From Bacteroidales bacterium (lineage in GTDB: Bacteria > Bacteroidota > Bacteroidia > Bacteroidales > Marinilabiliaceae), in assembly GCA_024401355.1 (NCBI GenBank), contig JAKSLF010000008.1, positions 32,389 to 96,388 on the forward strand: a DNA stretch of 64,000 nucleotides, written 5' to 3'. Numbering within the stretch: the stretch's first letter is position 1; every line of letters begins with the position of its first letter. The position numbers and the translations under genes were made by a program. Below the pieces are notes generated by a model. That model saw only the letters and a list, made by a program, of their open reading frames with translations, was not told where the DNA came from and did no database searches. Shown piece after piece: positions 24,993-34,197 of the stretch.

Positions 24993-25568
24993 TCAGATGT
25001 CGCGCAAATCGACATAACCATTGAGGACGGCATATATTGTCAGTCCGGATACAGATTTGGTATGTAATTTATCTTGTATATTTTTGCGGTGGCTGATGAC
25101 GGTTGTCAGACCGATGTTGAGGGTCTCGGCTATCTCCTTGTTCATGAAGCCACGCGCTATGAGGGCCAGAACCTCTATTTCACGTGGCGAAAGTTCATCT
25201 TCGCTCCTGAGCGTTGCGTTGGGATTGCTGTGGTGTCCCTGCTCAAGAATGTTCAGCAGCGAGCAGATGATGCCTTTTTCGTTTTGCGACACATCGACCG
25301 ACATGGCATTGACCACCCTACCCTCGCCCGACGCAAGAACTATGACACGGTGGCCTAGGCGGACAAAGAAGTCGACATACTCGAGGTATATGCGCTCCGA
25401 AACGAATGTATGCACAAACATCTCGGGTGTATCGTCAACATATTGGGCGAACGAGGTGAATATGCGTACAGCAACGTCGGGCACCGCATCGGCAAGGATG
25501 CTCCGCAGGCCTATGGCGGCCAGGGTATCATTGTCGAGTATGGCGATTTCCAATGTCTGTCTATTCAT
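24993..25568 (-). CDS. LuxR-type transcriptional regulator with degenerate receiver domain
   Basis: The 191-residue protein has a receiver-like N-terminal domain (EIAILDNDTLAAIGLRSIL) and a C-terminal LuxR/FixJ DNA-binding domain (LSPREIEVLALIARGFMNKE, IAETLNIGLTTVISHRKNIQ). Where the phospho-acceptor aspartate of a response regulator is expected (end of the third strand), the sequence reads PEMFVHTFVS, with no aspartate, so control by phosphorylation looks unlikely. The start touches the HIT gene end by one base, so both are probably cotranscribed. The TPR-SpoIIE gene follows but has its own promoter. Confidence 0.88.
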   Translation of the reverse strand: MNRQTLEIAILDNDTLAAIGLRSILADAVPDVAVRIFTSFAQYVDDTPEMFVHTFVSERIYLEYVDFFVRLGHRVIVLASGEGRVVNAMSVDVSQNEKGIICSLLNILEQGHHSNPNATLRSEDELSPREIEVLALIARGFMNKEIAETLNIGLTTVISHRKNIQDKLHTKSVSGLTIYAVLNGYVDLRDI

Positions 25569-25993
25569 TAAAGATATTTCTTGATCTCACTTATCATTGC
25601 GCTGTATTCCTCGTCGGTGAGGTACACTTTGCCCGGATTCATCTGGAACACCCCACCGTAGTCAGGTCCGTCGACATATTTAGGTGCAAGGTGGAAATGA
25701 AGATGAGAGAGCTTGTCGGAGTATGCTCCATAGTTGATCTTCTCAGGATGGAACGCCTTGTCCATAGCACGTGTGACGCGTGTAACGTCGGCCATGAATG
25801 CATTGCGCTCTTCATCTGTGAGTTCGAAGAGGTCACTCACGTGCTTGTCGTATGCCACGAGGCAACGTCCGCGATAGGTCTGCTCCTTGAAGAGGAATAC
25901 TCGCGACACGCTGAGGTGTGCTATTTCAATCATCAGATTGTGAAGTGTCTCATTGTTCTGACAATAGAGACAGTTTTGTGGATCGCTGTACAT
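25568..25993 (-). CDS. HIT family protein
   Basis: A 141-residue member of the histidine-triad superfamily of nucleotide hydrolases and transferases. The catalytic HxHxHxx appears as HLHFHLAPKY, preceded by SDKLS, and an N-terminal zinc-type pair CLYC is present in the first 12 residues. RGRCLVAYDKHVSDLFEL is the usual nucleotide-loop region. Substrates of such proteins are nucleoside phosphoramidates or dinucleoside polyphosphates; the real one is unknown. It overlaps the LuxR gene by one base. Confidence 0.92.
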   Translation of the reverse strand: MYSDPQNCLYCQNNETLHNLMIEIAHLSVSRVFLFKEQTYRGRCLVAYDKHVSDLFELTDEERNAFMADVTRVTRAMDKAFHPEKINYGAYSDKLSHLHFHLAPKYVDGPDYGGVFQMNPGKVYLTDEEYSAMISEIKKYL

Positions 25994-26026
25994 TTTAAAT
26001 TGATAATTAAGAGTTAATATTTTTCG

Positions 26027-26797
26027 TCAGTCATCATTGTCACCTGCCAGCTCCTTGCGCAGTCGGCGTCCCATGGGAAGGAACATCCAGAACGAGATAA
26101 AACCGCCGATGGATGCACAGACAAAAGACAACAGATAGGCCATTGTCATTTCTATCGAGTTTTTGGTCACACCGATGCCGAGCCACTTGAAGACCTGCCT
26201 GATAATGTTTTTTATGGAGACGCGGAAAACCTTAACGCCTTGCCCTGCAGCCCAGCGCCCGGCCCATCCGATGCCTCGTTTTGCATTTTTCGACACCTGG
26301 TGCTTGATGAGCGTGCCGTCCATGCGCACGGCAACAACAGCCAACGTCTCATAATTGAAGTGTGCATTGTCGTAGTCGGCTTTTCTCTTGTAGAGGATAT
26401 ACAGTTCCTGCGAGACGACAAACACCTGCATCTGGAAGTAGATGATGTCGACAATGAGCAGCGGCCAGGTAATCCAGCTGAGCGGCAACATTGTCAGCAA
26501 GGTGCACACTCCGGCAAGGAAGGCGTGGTATCGTATGCGGCGACGCGCCACCCGGTCTACAGCTTCGCGCCCGACGACTTCAAATGGTGACGTATCGAAC
26601 ATGCGTTGCAGACCTTCTTGGTCAAGATGGAAGTGACGTCGATTCATCTTGACGATGAAATCATCCGGATTCTTGTTGTAGGTATGCATTATCTTGAGTC
26701 CCAAAACCTTCTGCATCGCGACGTCATAGATGTGCATGCCCCAATCGACAATCTGCATCACCTTATCTTTTATATGTTGGTACACCATGTTCATCAA
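26027..26797 (-). CDS. membrane protein of unknown function
   Basis: The 256-residue product is not one I recognise. It has a charged N-terminal part (MNRRHFHLDQEGLQRMF), a pair of membrane helices near the middle (AFLAGVCTLLTMLPLSWITW and PLLIVDIIYFQMQVFVV), a basic amphipathic stretch with Gly-rich segments (AKRGIGWAGRWAAGQGVKVF) and a further hydrophobic region near the C-terminus (MAYLLSFVCASIGGFISFWM). The Gly-rich stretch is reminiscent of EcsC-like proteins but too weak for an assignment. A promoter lies at 26831-26838. Confidence 0.7.
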   Translation of the reverse strand: MMNMVYQHIKDKVMQIVDWGMHIYDVAMQKVLGLKIMHTYNKNPDDFIVKMNRRHFHLDQEGLQRMFDTSPFEVVGREAVDRVARRRIRYHAFLAGVCTLLTMLPLSWITWPLLIVDIIYFQMQVFVVSQELYILYKRKADYDNAHFNYETLAVVAVRMDGTLIKHQVSKNAKRGIGWAGRWAAGQGVKVFRVSIKNIIRQVFKWLGIGVTKNSIEMTMAYLLSFVCASIGGFISFWMFLPMGRRLRKELAGDNDD

Positions 26798-26830
26798 TCC
26801 AGCATAGACAGCCTATACAATATCAATACG

Positions 26831-26838
26831 CAAATATA
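26831..26838 (-). promoter_or_regulatory. -7 promoter element of the 26027 membrane-protein gene
   Basis: Minus-strand TATATTTG followed by C, 34 bases before the start at 26797. Confidence 0.6.
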
Positions 26839-26925
26839 TTTCATTGTCTTGAAAAATTTGTAACTTGCAAGCGAATAAATTCGTTATTCAATATAAAAGG
26901 ACAAAAAGTCATATATAAAAAGATT

Positions 26926-27834
26926 ATGGACTACACTCACTATGCGGCAATTGACATAGGGTCGAATGCAGTAAGGCTGCTTATCAAGCGCCTTGAAAAC
27001 CCAACAAAGGGGCTCTTCTCGAAGGTGGTAACTCTGCGTGTACCTCTTCGCCTAGGTCAGGATGCATTCACGGCTGGCGAGATTTCTGAGAAGAAGTCAA
27101 ACGACCTGAAGGACCTCATCAGGGCCTACGCTATAGTGATGAAGATGTATGACATCAAGAAGGGCAATTACCGTTGCTGTGCGACAGCCGCCATGAGGGA
27201 GGCACGGAACGGCAGACAGGTGCTCGAATGGATAAGCAAGACCACCGACGTCAAAATCGACCTTATATCAGGCACCGAGGAGGCTGCAATCGTCTACAAC
27301 TCACACATCCAGCAGATGGACAACGGGCCACGCAATCTAGTCTTTGTCGATGTTGGCGGAGGCAGCACAGAGGTGAGCCATATCGAAGACGGTGAACTCA
27401 AGAGTACCAAATCTTACCCGATAGGCACTCTGAGGATGCTGAGTGGCGGTGTCGACGAGGGCGAGAAAGACGAACTGCGCAGAGACATGGAACTGCTGGG
27501 AGTCGACTGCGATGCCGAGCATTCAGGCATTGTCATTGTCGGAGCAGGAGGAAACATCAACAAGCTATATGAGTTGGCCGAAATTGAAAAACGTGTAGAA
27601 AAGAGTCTCACGAGGGATGTCCTACTTGAAATGTACGACGAGATGAGATCCATGAGCGTCGAGCAACGAGCCGAAAAGTACAACTTGAAGCCCGACCGTG
27701 CCGACGTTATTGTTCCGGCTGCCGAACTGTTCCTACTTATCGCCGATGCAGTAGGAGCCGATACTATCGAAGTGCCTTCTACTAGTCTGGCCGACGGAAT
27801 AATTGACGATATATATAGGCGACAAAGCGAATAG
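26926..27834 (+). CDS. Ppx/GppA family phosphatase
   Basis: The 302-residue protein belongs to the exopolyphosphatase/guanosine-pentaphosphatase family of the ASKHA fold. The phosphate-binding loop near the start (YAAIDIGSNAVRLLIKRLE), the GGGSTEVSHIEDG motif and the VGAGGNINKLYELAE motif are clear. It has only the two N-terminal domains and lacks the C-terminal HD-like region of the long E. coli forms, as is normal for the short family members. It could degrade polyphosphate or pppGpp; the sequence does not decide between them. Confidence 0.93.
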   Translation: MDYTHYAAIDIGSNAVRLLIKRLENPTKGLFSKVVTLRVPLRLGQDAFTAGEISEKKSNDLKDLIRAYAIVMKMYDIKKGNYRCCATAAMREARNGRQVLEWISKTTDVKIDLISGTEEAAIVYNSHIQQMDNGPRNLVFVDVGGGSTEVSHIEDGELKSTKSYPIGTLRMLSGGVDEGEKDELRRDMELLGVDCDAEHSGIVIVGAGGNINKLYELAEIEKRVEKSLTRDVLLEMYDEMRSMSVEQRAEKYNLKPDRADVIVPAAELFLLIADAVGADTIEVPSTSLADGIIDDIYRRQSE

Positions 27835-27902
27835 AAAGAAAAAAATGGTAACAAAATGCCCTTATTTGGATGCTTGCGAAAAAAATATTGAGGAATTATT
27901 AT

Positions 27903-27910
27903 TACTTTTG
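27903..27910 (+). promoter_or_regulatory. -7 promoter element directly before the amidase start
   Basis: TACTTTTG ends only 8 bases before the ATG at 27919, so the transcript would have a leader of only a few bases or none. Confidence 0.6.
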
Positions 27911-27918
27911 CGCCGCAA

Positions 27919-28917
27919 ATGAGCCTTAGATTCCTCATATTATCCATATTGACGTTGTTAGCGACCACATTCGCTTCAGCGTTGCCTGCACCCTCGGACA
28001 CTCTAACGACAGACGTACCGAAGGCTGGCGAAGGCATAGGAACATTCCTCCTGCGCAAAGGGCTCGACCCCTCGGTCTACAAAGCAGACTTCATCAAGAT
28101 GAACAAAGACAAGCTCGGCAAGGACAACACGCTGAAGCTTGGTGTAAAATACAACATTCCACAAAAGCCTAAGGACGACGTCAAGGTCGAGCCTCTGCTG
28201 GGCAACGACAATAAGTTCGTTAAAATCGAAAACCATAGTCTCAAGGGGGCAGTCTACTATCTGGTTAGCGGGCACGGAGGTCCCGACCCAGGAGCAATGT
28301 CCAAACTCAACGGGCATGACTTGTGCGAAGACGAATACGCCTACGACATCATGCTACGACTGGCCCGACAACTCCTTGCCTGGGATGCAACAGTTCATAT
28401 CATCATCGAAGACAAGGACGACGGCATCAGAGACGATGCCTACCTGGCTTACGACAACCACGAGACCTGCGGAGGCAAGGAGATTCCACTCGACCAAATT
28501 CAACGACTCAAGCAAAGGTGCGAGGTGATTAATGAGTACTACAAGAACGAGCGATCTAAATATTGCAGAGCAATCTTTATGCACCTCGACAGCCGTTCCG
28601 AAAAGGAGCGCATCGACATTTTCCTCTACCACTATATGAAGAGTACACGAGGCGAAAGCCTTGCCAAGACCATGAGAAACAAGTTTGACGAGAAATACAA
28701 GCAGCATCAGCCTAACCGTGGATTTTCCGGCACTGTGAGTGAGAGAAACCTCTACGTCTTGAAAATGTCCAATCCCGCTGCCGTCTTCCTCGAACTGGGC
28801 AACATACAGAATCCTAAAGACCAGCAGAGATTCATCCTCTCGTCCAACAGAGAGGCTGTGGCACGATGGATGGCCGAGGGCATCCTCGAGGAATACAAAA
28901 ACAGCAAGACTCGATAA
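27919..28917 (+). CDS. N-acetylmuramoyl-L-alanine amidase (Amidase_3)
   Basis: A 332-residue exported zinc amidase that cleaves the bond between muramic acid and the stem peptide. The N-terminus is a signal peptide (RFLILSILTLLATTFASA), then a LysM-like segment (GEGIGTFLLRKGLDPSVYKA ... LKLGVKYNIP). The amidase domain starts near residue 110 with SGHGGPDPGAM, the zinc-binding glutamate in CEDEYAYDI, the third ligand probably in FMHLDSR, and the catalytic glutamate in AVFLELGNIQNP. No downstream ATG fits the signal peptide, so the start next to the promoter is likely correct. Confidence 0.9.
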   Translation: MSLRFLILSILTLLATTFASALPAPSDTLTTDVPKAGEGIGTFLLRKGLDPSVYKADFIKMNKDKLGKDNTLKLGVKYNIPQKPKDDVKVEPLLGNDNKFVKIENHSLKGAVYYLVSGHGGPDPGAMSKLNGHDLCEDEYAYDIMLRLARQLLAWDATVHIIIEDKDDGIRDDAYLAYDNHETCGGKEIPLDQIQRLKQRCEVINEYYKNERSKYCRAIFMHLDSRSEKERIDIFLYHYMKSTRGESLAKTMRNKFDEKYKQHQPNRGFSGTVSERNLYVLKMSNPAAVFLELGNIQNPKDQQRFILSSNREAVARWMAEGILEEYKNSKTR

Positions 28918-29050
28918 ATACTTTTTAAGCAATAGCTGATACTATTTTATCACAAAGTAGTATTTTCGTGGCATGTGCACCACTATTATCAGAAAAAATA
29001 TATTAACTTCGATGCTGAAATGTAAAAAACCATTAACCAAAATTACTAAA

Positions 29051-30793
29051 ATGGCATTTAAGACAAAGAAAAAGGAACTGATGAAAACAGCAGTATTAGC
29101 AGGAGCATTTGCTGCTGCTTCTATGCTGACCCTTACGTCATGCAATGAGACAGAGACCCAATCGGCCAGCAAGGTAGAAATTTTCATCGACCAATGCGGC
29201 TATTTCCCTAAATCGCCTAAAGCTGCGCTAATCAACGGCAAGGCAAAGAACTTCAAGCTGATCAACGACAATGGAGATATTGTCTATGAAGGTAAGGCTG
29301 CTGCAGCTCAGTACTATGCCGAGTCTGACCAAACATACAAGAAGATGGATTTCTCCGACCTGCAAACAGCAGGCACATATACATTGGTTGTCGACGACAC
29401 CATTAAGTCGATGCCAATACATATCGGTGCGAATATCTACGACGATGTTGCTACCAAGGCTGTCAAGGCGTTCTACTACAACAGAGCATCTATGGAGATT
29501 AAGGAAGAGTTTGGTGGCAAGTGGGCCCGTAAGGCCGGACACCCAGACACCAACGTGCTGGTTCACAAGTCAGCTGCCAGCGCTGCTCGTCCAGAAGGCA
29601 CAGTCATTTCAGGTCCTGGCGGATGGTACGATGCCGGCGACTACAATAAATATATAGTAAATAGCGGTATTTCCACCTATACGATGCTTCTGACAACCAA
29701 GCTCTACGAGAAGAAGGCTGTCAGCACTTCGCTCAACATTCCAGAAACAGGCAACCTTTTGCCAGACATTCTCGACGAGACCCTCTACAACCTCAGGTGG
29801 ATGCTCACCATGCAGGACCCTAACGACGGTGGCGTATACCACAAGTTGACCGTTTTGAGCTTCGAGGACTTCATCATGCCAGACCAGTGCCAGAAGCAGC
29901 GCTATGTCGTTGCCAAGGGCACAGCTGCAGCTCTCGACTTCGCCGCAACAATGGCATTTGCTTCACGCATGTTGCCACACTATGACGAAGCAGGTGAGAT
30001 GAAAGCTCTTGCCGACAGCTGCATAAAGGCAGCAACCAAGGCCTACAACTGGGCAAGAAAGAACCCTGACGTGAAGTTCAGAAACCCAGAAGACGTATCA
30101 ACAGGTGAATATGGCGACTGGATGCTCAACGACGAATGGTTCTGGGCAGCCAACGAGATGTGGCTCACTACAAAGGACGCACAATATGCAAAGGATGCAG
30201 AGGCCCACAAGGCCAAGATGACCATTCCAACATGGGGCGATGTCGGATCATTGGGATATATCTCAATGGCTCTCGAAGGCTCCGGCATGAACGAGACAGC
30301 AGCCAAAGAGAAAGTATTGACCCTGGCCGACAGCCTGCTCGTCAACGAGAGTGTTTCGCCAATCTACCTCTCTATGCAGAACTATGAATGGGGCAGCAAC
30401 TCTACTGTGGCCAACTGCGGTCTTGTCAAGATGATAGCCTACAGACTCACCGGCGATGAGAAATATTTCAACTCAGCACAAAACGACCTTCACTACATCC
30501 TTGGCAGAAACCCACTCGGCGTATGCTTCGTGACAGGTGTAGGTGTCAAGTCTACTCGCAATCCACACCACCGTCCATCGGCTGCCGACGGCATCGATGA
30601 CCCTGTGCCTGGATTCCTCAGCGGAGGTCCTAACATCGCAGTCATGACCGACTGTGGCGACGACACTAGCAACCGCAGCCAGTACCCTGCCATCTCCTAT
30701 GCTGACGAAACATGCAGCTATTCAACCAACGAAATTGCCATAAACTGGAACGCTCCGCTCGTCTTCCTAACATGGAGCATTTCTGAGATGTAA
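29051..30793 (+). CDS. glycoside hydrolase family 9 (endoglucanase-like) lipoprotein
   Basis: The 580-residue protein is a GH9 beta-1,4-glucanase-type enzyme. ATG 29051 gives a signal with a lipobox (AAASMLTLTSC); a longer frame from 28973 only adds unlikely residues. An N-terminal immunoglobulin-like domain (FIDQCGYFPKSPKAALI) precedes the (alpha/alpha)6 catalytic domain: GGWYDAGDYNKYIVNSG holds the catalytic aspartates, ILGRNPLGVCFVTGVG and NPHHRPS the histidine motif, and YSTNEIAINWNAPLVF the acid glutamate. The enzyme should act at the cell surface or in the periplasm on beta-glucans or related oligosaccharides. No SusC/D genes are next to it. Confidence 0.93.
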   Translation: MAFKTKKKELMKTAVLAGAFAAASMLTLTSCNETETQSASKVEIFIDQCGYFPKSPKAALINGKAKNFKLINDNGDIVYEGKAAAAQYYAESDQTYKKMDFSDLQTAGTYTLVVDDTIKSMPIHIGANIYDDVATKAVKAFYYNRASMEIKEEFGGKWARKAGHPDTNVLVHKSAASAARPEGTVISGPGGWYDAGDYNKYIVNSGISTYTMLLTTKLYEKKAVSTSLNIPETGNLLPDILDETLYNLRWMLTMQDPNDGGVYHKLTVLSFEDFIMPDQCQKQRYVVAKGTAAALDFAATMAFASRMLPHYDEAGEMKALADSCIKAATKAYNWARKNPDVKFRNPEDVSTGEYGDWMLNDEWFWAANEMWLTTKDAQYAKDAEAHKAKMTIPTWGDVGSLGYISMALEGSGMNETAAKEKVLTLADSLLVNESVSPIYLSMQNYEWGSNSTVANCGLVKMIAYRLTGDEKYFNSAQNDLHYILGRNPLGVCFVTGVGVKSTRNPHHRPSAADGIDDPVPGFLSGGPNIAVMTDCGDDTSNRSQYPAISYADETCSYSTNEIAINWNAPLVFLTWSISEM

Positions 30794-30868
30794 GACCTTT
30801 TAAGATTATTTGTACATTATAGAGAGTAGAAATAGTTCTCGGATAGTAATTATTCGAAGAATTATTTC

Positions 30869-30876
30869 TACTTTTG
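30869..30876 (+). promoter_or_regulatory. -7 promoter element of the THUMP methyltransferase gene
   Basis: TACTTTTG followed by C, 52 bases before the start codon at 30929. Confidence 0.6.
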
Positions 30877-30928
30877 CCTTGTTGAATAAAAAGGACAACA
30901 AAGCAATAAAAAACTAAAGAAGATAACC

Positions 30929-32047
30929 TTGAAACTTATTGTAAAAACCCTATGTGGAGCAGAGGAGCTGCTCAGCAAGGAATTGGAGCAGTTAGGAGCG
31001 ACCAACATCACAGCACAGCGCAGAGCTGTCAACTGCGAAATCGAAGACAAGAGAATGCTCTATCGTATCAACCTCTGGAGCCGTTTTGCACTGCGCACTC
31101 TCGTACCAGTTGTTGAATTCACCGCAGAGACCGACAAAGACATCTACGACGCCATATATGCCTACGACTGGCAGAAGATCATCTCGCCTGAGAAGTCTAT
31201 CTTGATCGACCACATTTCGTTCTCATCAAAATTTAACGATTCACAGTACTTGGCTTTCAAGGCCAAGGACGCCATTGTCGACAAGATTCGCGACAAGATG
31301 GGTGCACGTCCTTACGTCAACACCGAGGATCCAGACATCATGCTCAACATCCATGCTACCGACGACGGCATCACACTCTCTCTCGACGCTAGCGGTTCTT
31401 CTCTCAACCGACGTGGATACAGAAACACCACAACACCTGCAATGACCAACGAAGTGCTCGCTGCAGCATTGGTAGAACTCTCTGGATGGACTCCCGACAT
31501 GGCTCTCATCGACCCTATGTGCGGAAGCGGCACCATCTGCATCGAGGCTGCCATGAAGGCACAGAACATCGCGCCAAACCTCTACAGGAAAGAGGTCTTT
31601 GGCTTTGTAAACTGGTCAGACTTCGACGACATAATCTGGAAAGAGCTCAAGCAGGAAGCAATGGATGTCAAGAACAAGACAAGACTCACCATCATAGGAG
31701 CCGACATCGACCCAGACATGCTCGACGTGGCGAAACTATCGACTCTCGAATTGGGGCTCAACACCGATGTTCGCATCATGCGCAAGGGATTCCGCGAGAT
31801 GGAACGTACCACTGAGGAAGGAGTTATCATCACCGTTCCACCTTTCACACAGGAAGAAGGCAAGCGACCTCTCGACGACCTCTACAAGGAACTCACATAC
31901 TTCCTCTCTCGCAAGTTCCCTGATCACGACGCATGGATCTATAGCACAAACCTGAAGGCTCTGCGTGCTATCGAATACCGTTCGGAACAGAAATACGAAA
32001 TCTTCAACGGGTCGCAGGAAGGCAATTTCAACCTCTACCCTTTCTAA
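30929..32047 (+). CDS. THUMP-domain class I RNA methyltransferase, RlmL-N-like
   Basis: A 372-residue protein with an N-terminal THUMP RNA-binding domain (about 1-150, LCGAEELLSKELEQLGA) and a Rossmann methyltransferase domain of the UPF0020 type (LIDPMCGSGTICIEAAMKAQ, IGADIDPDMLDVAKLS). The family methylates guanine N2 of 23S rRNA, like RlmL. The motif IV that normally reads NPPY appears here as VPPF (GVIITVPPF), so the base-binding asparagine is missing. Start: there is no ATG in frame upstream and TTG 30929 is the first usable codon. Confidence 0.85.
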   Translation: MKLIVKTLCGAEELLSKELEQLGATNITAQRRAVNCEIEDKRMLYRINLWSRFALRTLVPVVEFTAETDKDIYDAIYAYDWQKIISPEKSILIDHISFSSKFNDSQYLAFKAKDAIVDKIRDKMGARPYVNTEDPDIMLNIHATDDGITLSLDASGSSLNRRGYRNTTTPAMTNEVLAAALVELSGWTPDMALIDPMCGSGTICIEAAMKAQNIAPNLYRKEVFGFVNWSDFDDIIWKELKQEAMDVKNKTRLTIIGADIDPDMLDVAKLSTLELGLNTDVRIMRKGFREMERTTEEGVIITVPPFTQEEGKRPLDDLYKELTYFLSRKFPDHDAWIYSTNLKALRAIEYRSEQKYEIFNGSQEGNFNLYPF

Positions 32048-32077
32048 GGAGATATTGACTAACATATAAAAAACAAC

Positions 32078-32103
32078 GGCAGGCTCATGACACATGGTCT
32101 GCC
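32078..32103 (+). other. hairpin in the proS leader
   Basis: GGCAGGC (32078-32084) can pair with GTCTGCC (32097-32103), one G-U pair, around a 12-base loop, 20 bases before ATG 32123. No T run follows. It may affect proS expression or mean nothing. Confidence 0.35.
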
Positions 32104-32122
32104 TCACAAAAATATTATTAAG

Positions 32123-33616
32123 ATGGCAAAAGAACTCAAGGAGATGACTTCTCGTTCAGAGAACTACTCTCAGTGGTATAACGACTTGGTTGTGAAGGCC
32201 GACCTCGCTGAGCAGTCGGCTGTGCGTGGATGTATGGTAATCAAGCCATACGGCTATGCTATTTGGGAAAAGATGCAGCGCGTGCTCGACGACATGTTCA
32301 AGCAGACAGGTGTGCAGAACGCCTATTTCCCACTGCTTATCCCTAAGTCGTTCCTCTGCAAGGAGGCCGAGCATGTTGAGGGATTCGCAAAGGAATGTGC
32401 CGTAGTGACACACTACCGACTCAAGAATGACCCAAACGGCAACGGTGTCGTAGTTGACCCTGAGGCTCGCCTTGAGGAAGAGCTTATCGTTCGTCCTACT
32501 TCCGAGACAATCATCTGGAACACTTATAAAAACTGGATTCACTCATGGAGAGACCTTCCACTCCTCTGCAACCAGTGGTGTAACGTTATGCGCTGGGAGA
32601 TGCGCACACGACTTTTCCTCCGCACATCAGAGTTCCTCTGGCAGGAGGGACACACTGCTCACGCAACAAGCGAAGAGGCAGCTGCAAAGGCTATGGAAAT
32701 GATCAACGTCTATGGCGACTTCGCAGAAAACTGGATGGCAGTGCCTGTAATCAAGGGTCCTAAGAGCCCTAACGAGCGCTTTGCCGGTGCGGTGGACACC
32801 TTCACCATCGAGGCTATGATGCAGGACGGAAAGGCTCTTCAGGCTGGCACATCACACTTCCTCGGACAGAACTTCGCCAAGGCATTTGACGTAACATACG
32901 TCAACAAGGAGAACAAGGAGGAGTATGTATGGGCTACTTCATGGGGTGTTTCTACACGTCTGATGGGTGCTCTCATCATGACTCACTCAGACGACAACGG
33001 ACTCGTTCTTCCTCCAAAATTGGCTCCTATTCAGGTTGTCATCGTGCCTATCTTCAAGAAGGCCGAAGAACTTGCTGCTATCGACGCAAAGGTTGCAGAA
33101 TGGACCAAGGCTCTCCGTGCAAAGGGCATCAGCGTAAAATATGACAACGCCGACAACAAGCGCCCTGGCTTCAAATTCTCTGAATATGAGCTGAAGGGCA
33201 TTCCAGTTCGTCTTGCACTCGGTGCACGCGACATGGAGAACGGCACAATCGAAGTTATGCGTCGTGACACCTTGACAAAGGAGACAGTCAGCCAGGAGGG
33301 CATCGTAGAATATGTAGAGAACCTGCTGAACGACATTCAGGACAACATCTTTGCCAAGGCTAAGGCTATGCGCGACGGATACATCCGCCGTGTTGACACA
33401 TGGGACGAATTTAAGGTTGAGATCGAGAAGGGCGGCTTCCTCCTCTGCCACTGGGACGGCACTACCGAAACAGAAGAGCGCATCAAGGACGAGACAAAGG
33501 CCACTATCCGATGCATACCTTTCGAGGCTATGGACCCTGAAGACCTCAAGCCAGGCGTCGACATGGTAACAGGCAAGCCATCGGCAAGAAGAGTTCTCTT
33601 CGCCCGTTCATACTAA
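32123..33616 (+). CDS. proS: prolyl-tRNA synthetase, eukaryote/archaeon-like type
   Basis: ProS charges tRNA-Pro. The 497 residues (starting at [20 protein letters not shown]) are of the shorter archaeal/eukaryotic type without the bacterial editing insertion, as usual in Bacteroidota. The class II motifs are visible: motif 1 around [16 protein letters not shown], motif 2 in [10 protein letters not shown] and [20 protein letters not shown], with [12 protein letters not shown] next to it, and motif 3 in [19 protein letters not shown]. The C-terminal domain with [10 protein letters not shown] is of the eukaryote-type and ends in -RSY. The 12-residue longer frame from 32087 is not needed. Confidence 0.97.
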   Translation: MAKELKEMTSRSENYSQWYNDLVVKADLAEQSAVRGCMVIKPYGYAIWEKMQRVLDDMFKQTGVQNAYFPLLIPKSFLCKEAEHVEGFAKECAVVTHYRLKNDPNGNGVVVDPEARLEEELIVRPTSETIIWNTYKNWIHSWRDLPLLCNQWCNVMRWEMRTRLFLRTSEFLWQEGHTAHATSEEAAAKAMEMINVYGDFAENWMAVPVIKGPKSPNERFAGAVDTFTIEAMMQDGKALQAGTSHFLGQNFAKAFDVTYVNKENKEEYVWATSWGVSTRLMGALIMTHSDDNGLVLPPKLAPIQVVIVPIFKKAEELAAIDAKVAEWTKALRAKGISVKYDNADNKRPGFKFSEYELKGIPVRLALGARDMENGTIEVMRRDTLTKETVSQEGIVEYVENLLNDIQDNIFAKAKAMRDGYIRRVDTWDEFKVEIEKGGFLLCHWDGTTETEERIKDETKATIRCIPFEAMDPEDLKPGVDMVTGKPSARRVLFARSY

Positions 33617-33622
33617 AAAATG

Positions 33623-33697
33623 TGTGGAGGCAACTATGCGTCCACAATCCCGATAACAAGAGAAACGTGGTTCCTATCGGACCGCGTTTCTTTTTTA
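33623..33697 (+). terminator. two hairpins ending the proS transcript
   Basis: A short hairpin TGTGGA/TCCACA (33623-33628, 33641-33646) is followed by a strong one, GAAACGTGG (33662-33670) with CCGCGTTTC (33682-33690), running into a T tract to 33696. Confidence 0.85.
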
Positions 33698-33719
33698 CGA
33701 CAATAAACACAGACATAAT

Positions 33720-34094
33720 ATGGCAAGATATATTATTCCTATTGTGATGCTCGTCATCTCCAACATCTTCATGACGATTGCATGGTACGGGCACCTCAAG
33801 CTCCAGAAGATGAACATCATCACCGACCACACCCCACTCTATGTGGTCATCCTCATCTCATGGCTCATGGCACTCATTGAATATGCCTTCCAGGTACCGG
33901 CCAACCGCATGGGATTCATCGACAACGGCGGACCATTCAACCTCATGCAGCTCAAGATTATACAGGAGGTCATCACGCTGGCAGTCTTCACCATCTACAC
34001 CATGTTCATATTTGGCGGACAGACGCTCCAATGGAATCACGTGGCAGCTTTCGTATGCCTCATCATGGCTGTTGTCTTCGTCTTCTGGAAATAA
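33720..34094 (+). CDS. DUF486 (DMT-like) family membrane protein
   Basis: A 124-residue four-helix membrane protein of the DUF486 family, related to small drug/metabolite transporters. Landmarks are YGHLK near residue 23, AFQVPANRMG, and the end FVCLIMAVVFVFWK. The substrate is unknown. It begins 23 bases after the proS terminator T tract. Confidence 0.88.
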   Translation: MARYIIPIVMLVISNIFMTIAWYGHLKLQKMNIITDHTPLYVVILISWLMALIEYAFQVPANRMGFIDNGGPFNLMQLKIIQEVITLAVFTIYTMFIFGGQTLQWNHVAAFVCLIMAVVFVFWK

Positions 34095-34155
34095 AAGGGA
34101 GCACCACAGCGCAAAAAAAATGAGGTAAAAATATACAAGCGAAAGAAAAAGATGA

Positions 34156-34163
34156 TATATTTG
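34156..34163 (+). promoter_or_regulatory. -7 promoter element of ssrA
   Basis: TATATTTG followed by C. Transcription would begin about 28 bases before the mature tmRNA, which leaves a leader to be removed by RNase P. Confidence 0.7.
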
Positions 34164-34197
34164 CAGCCACATATCACTCAATGAGGTGAAATACTAT

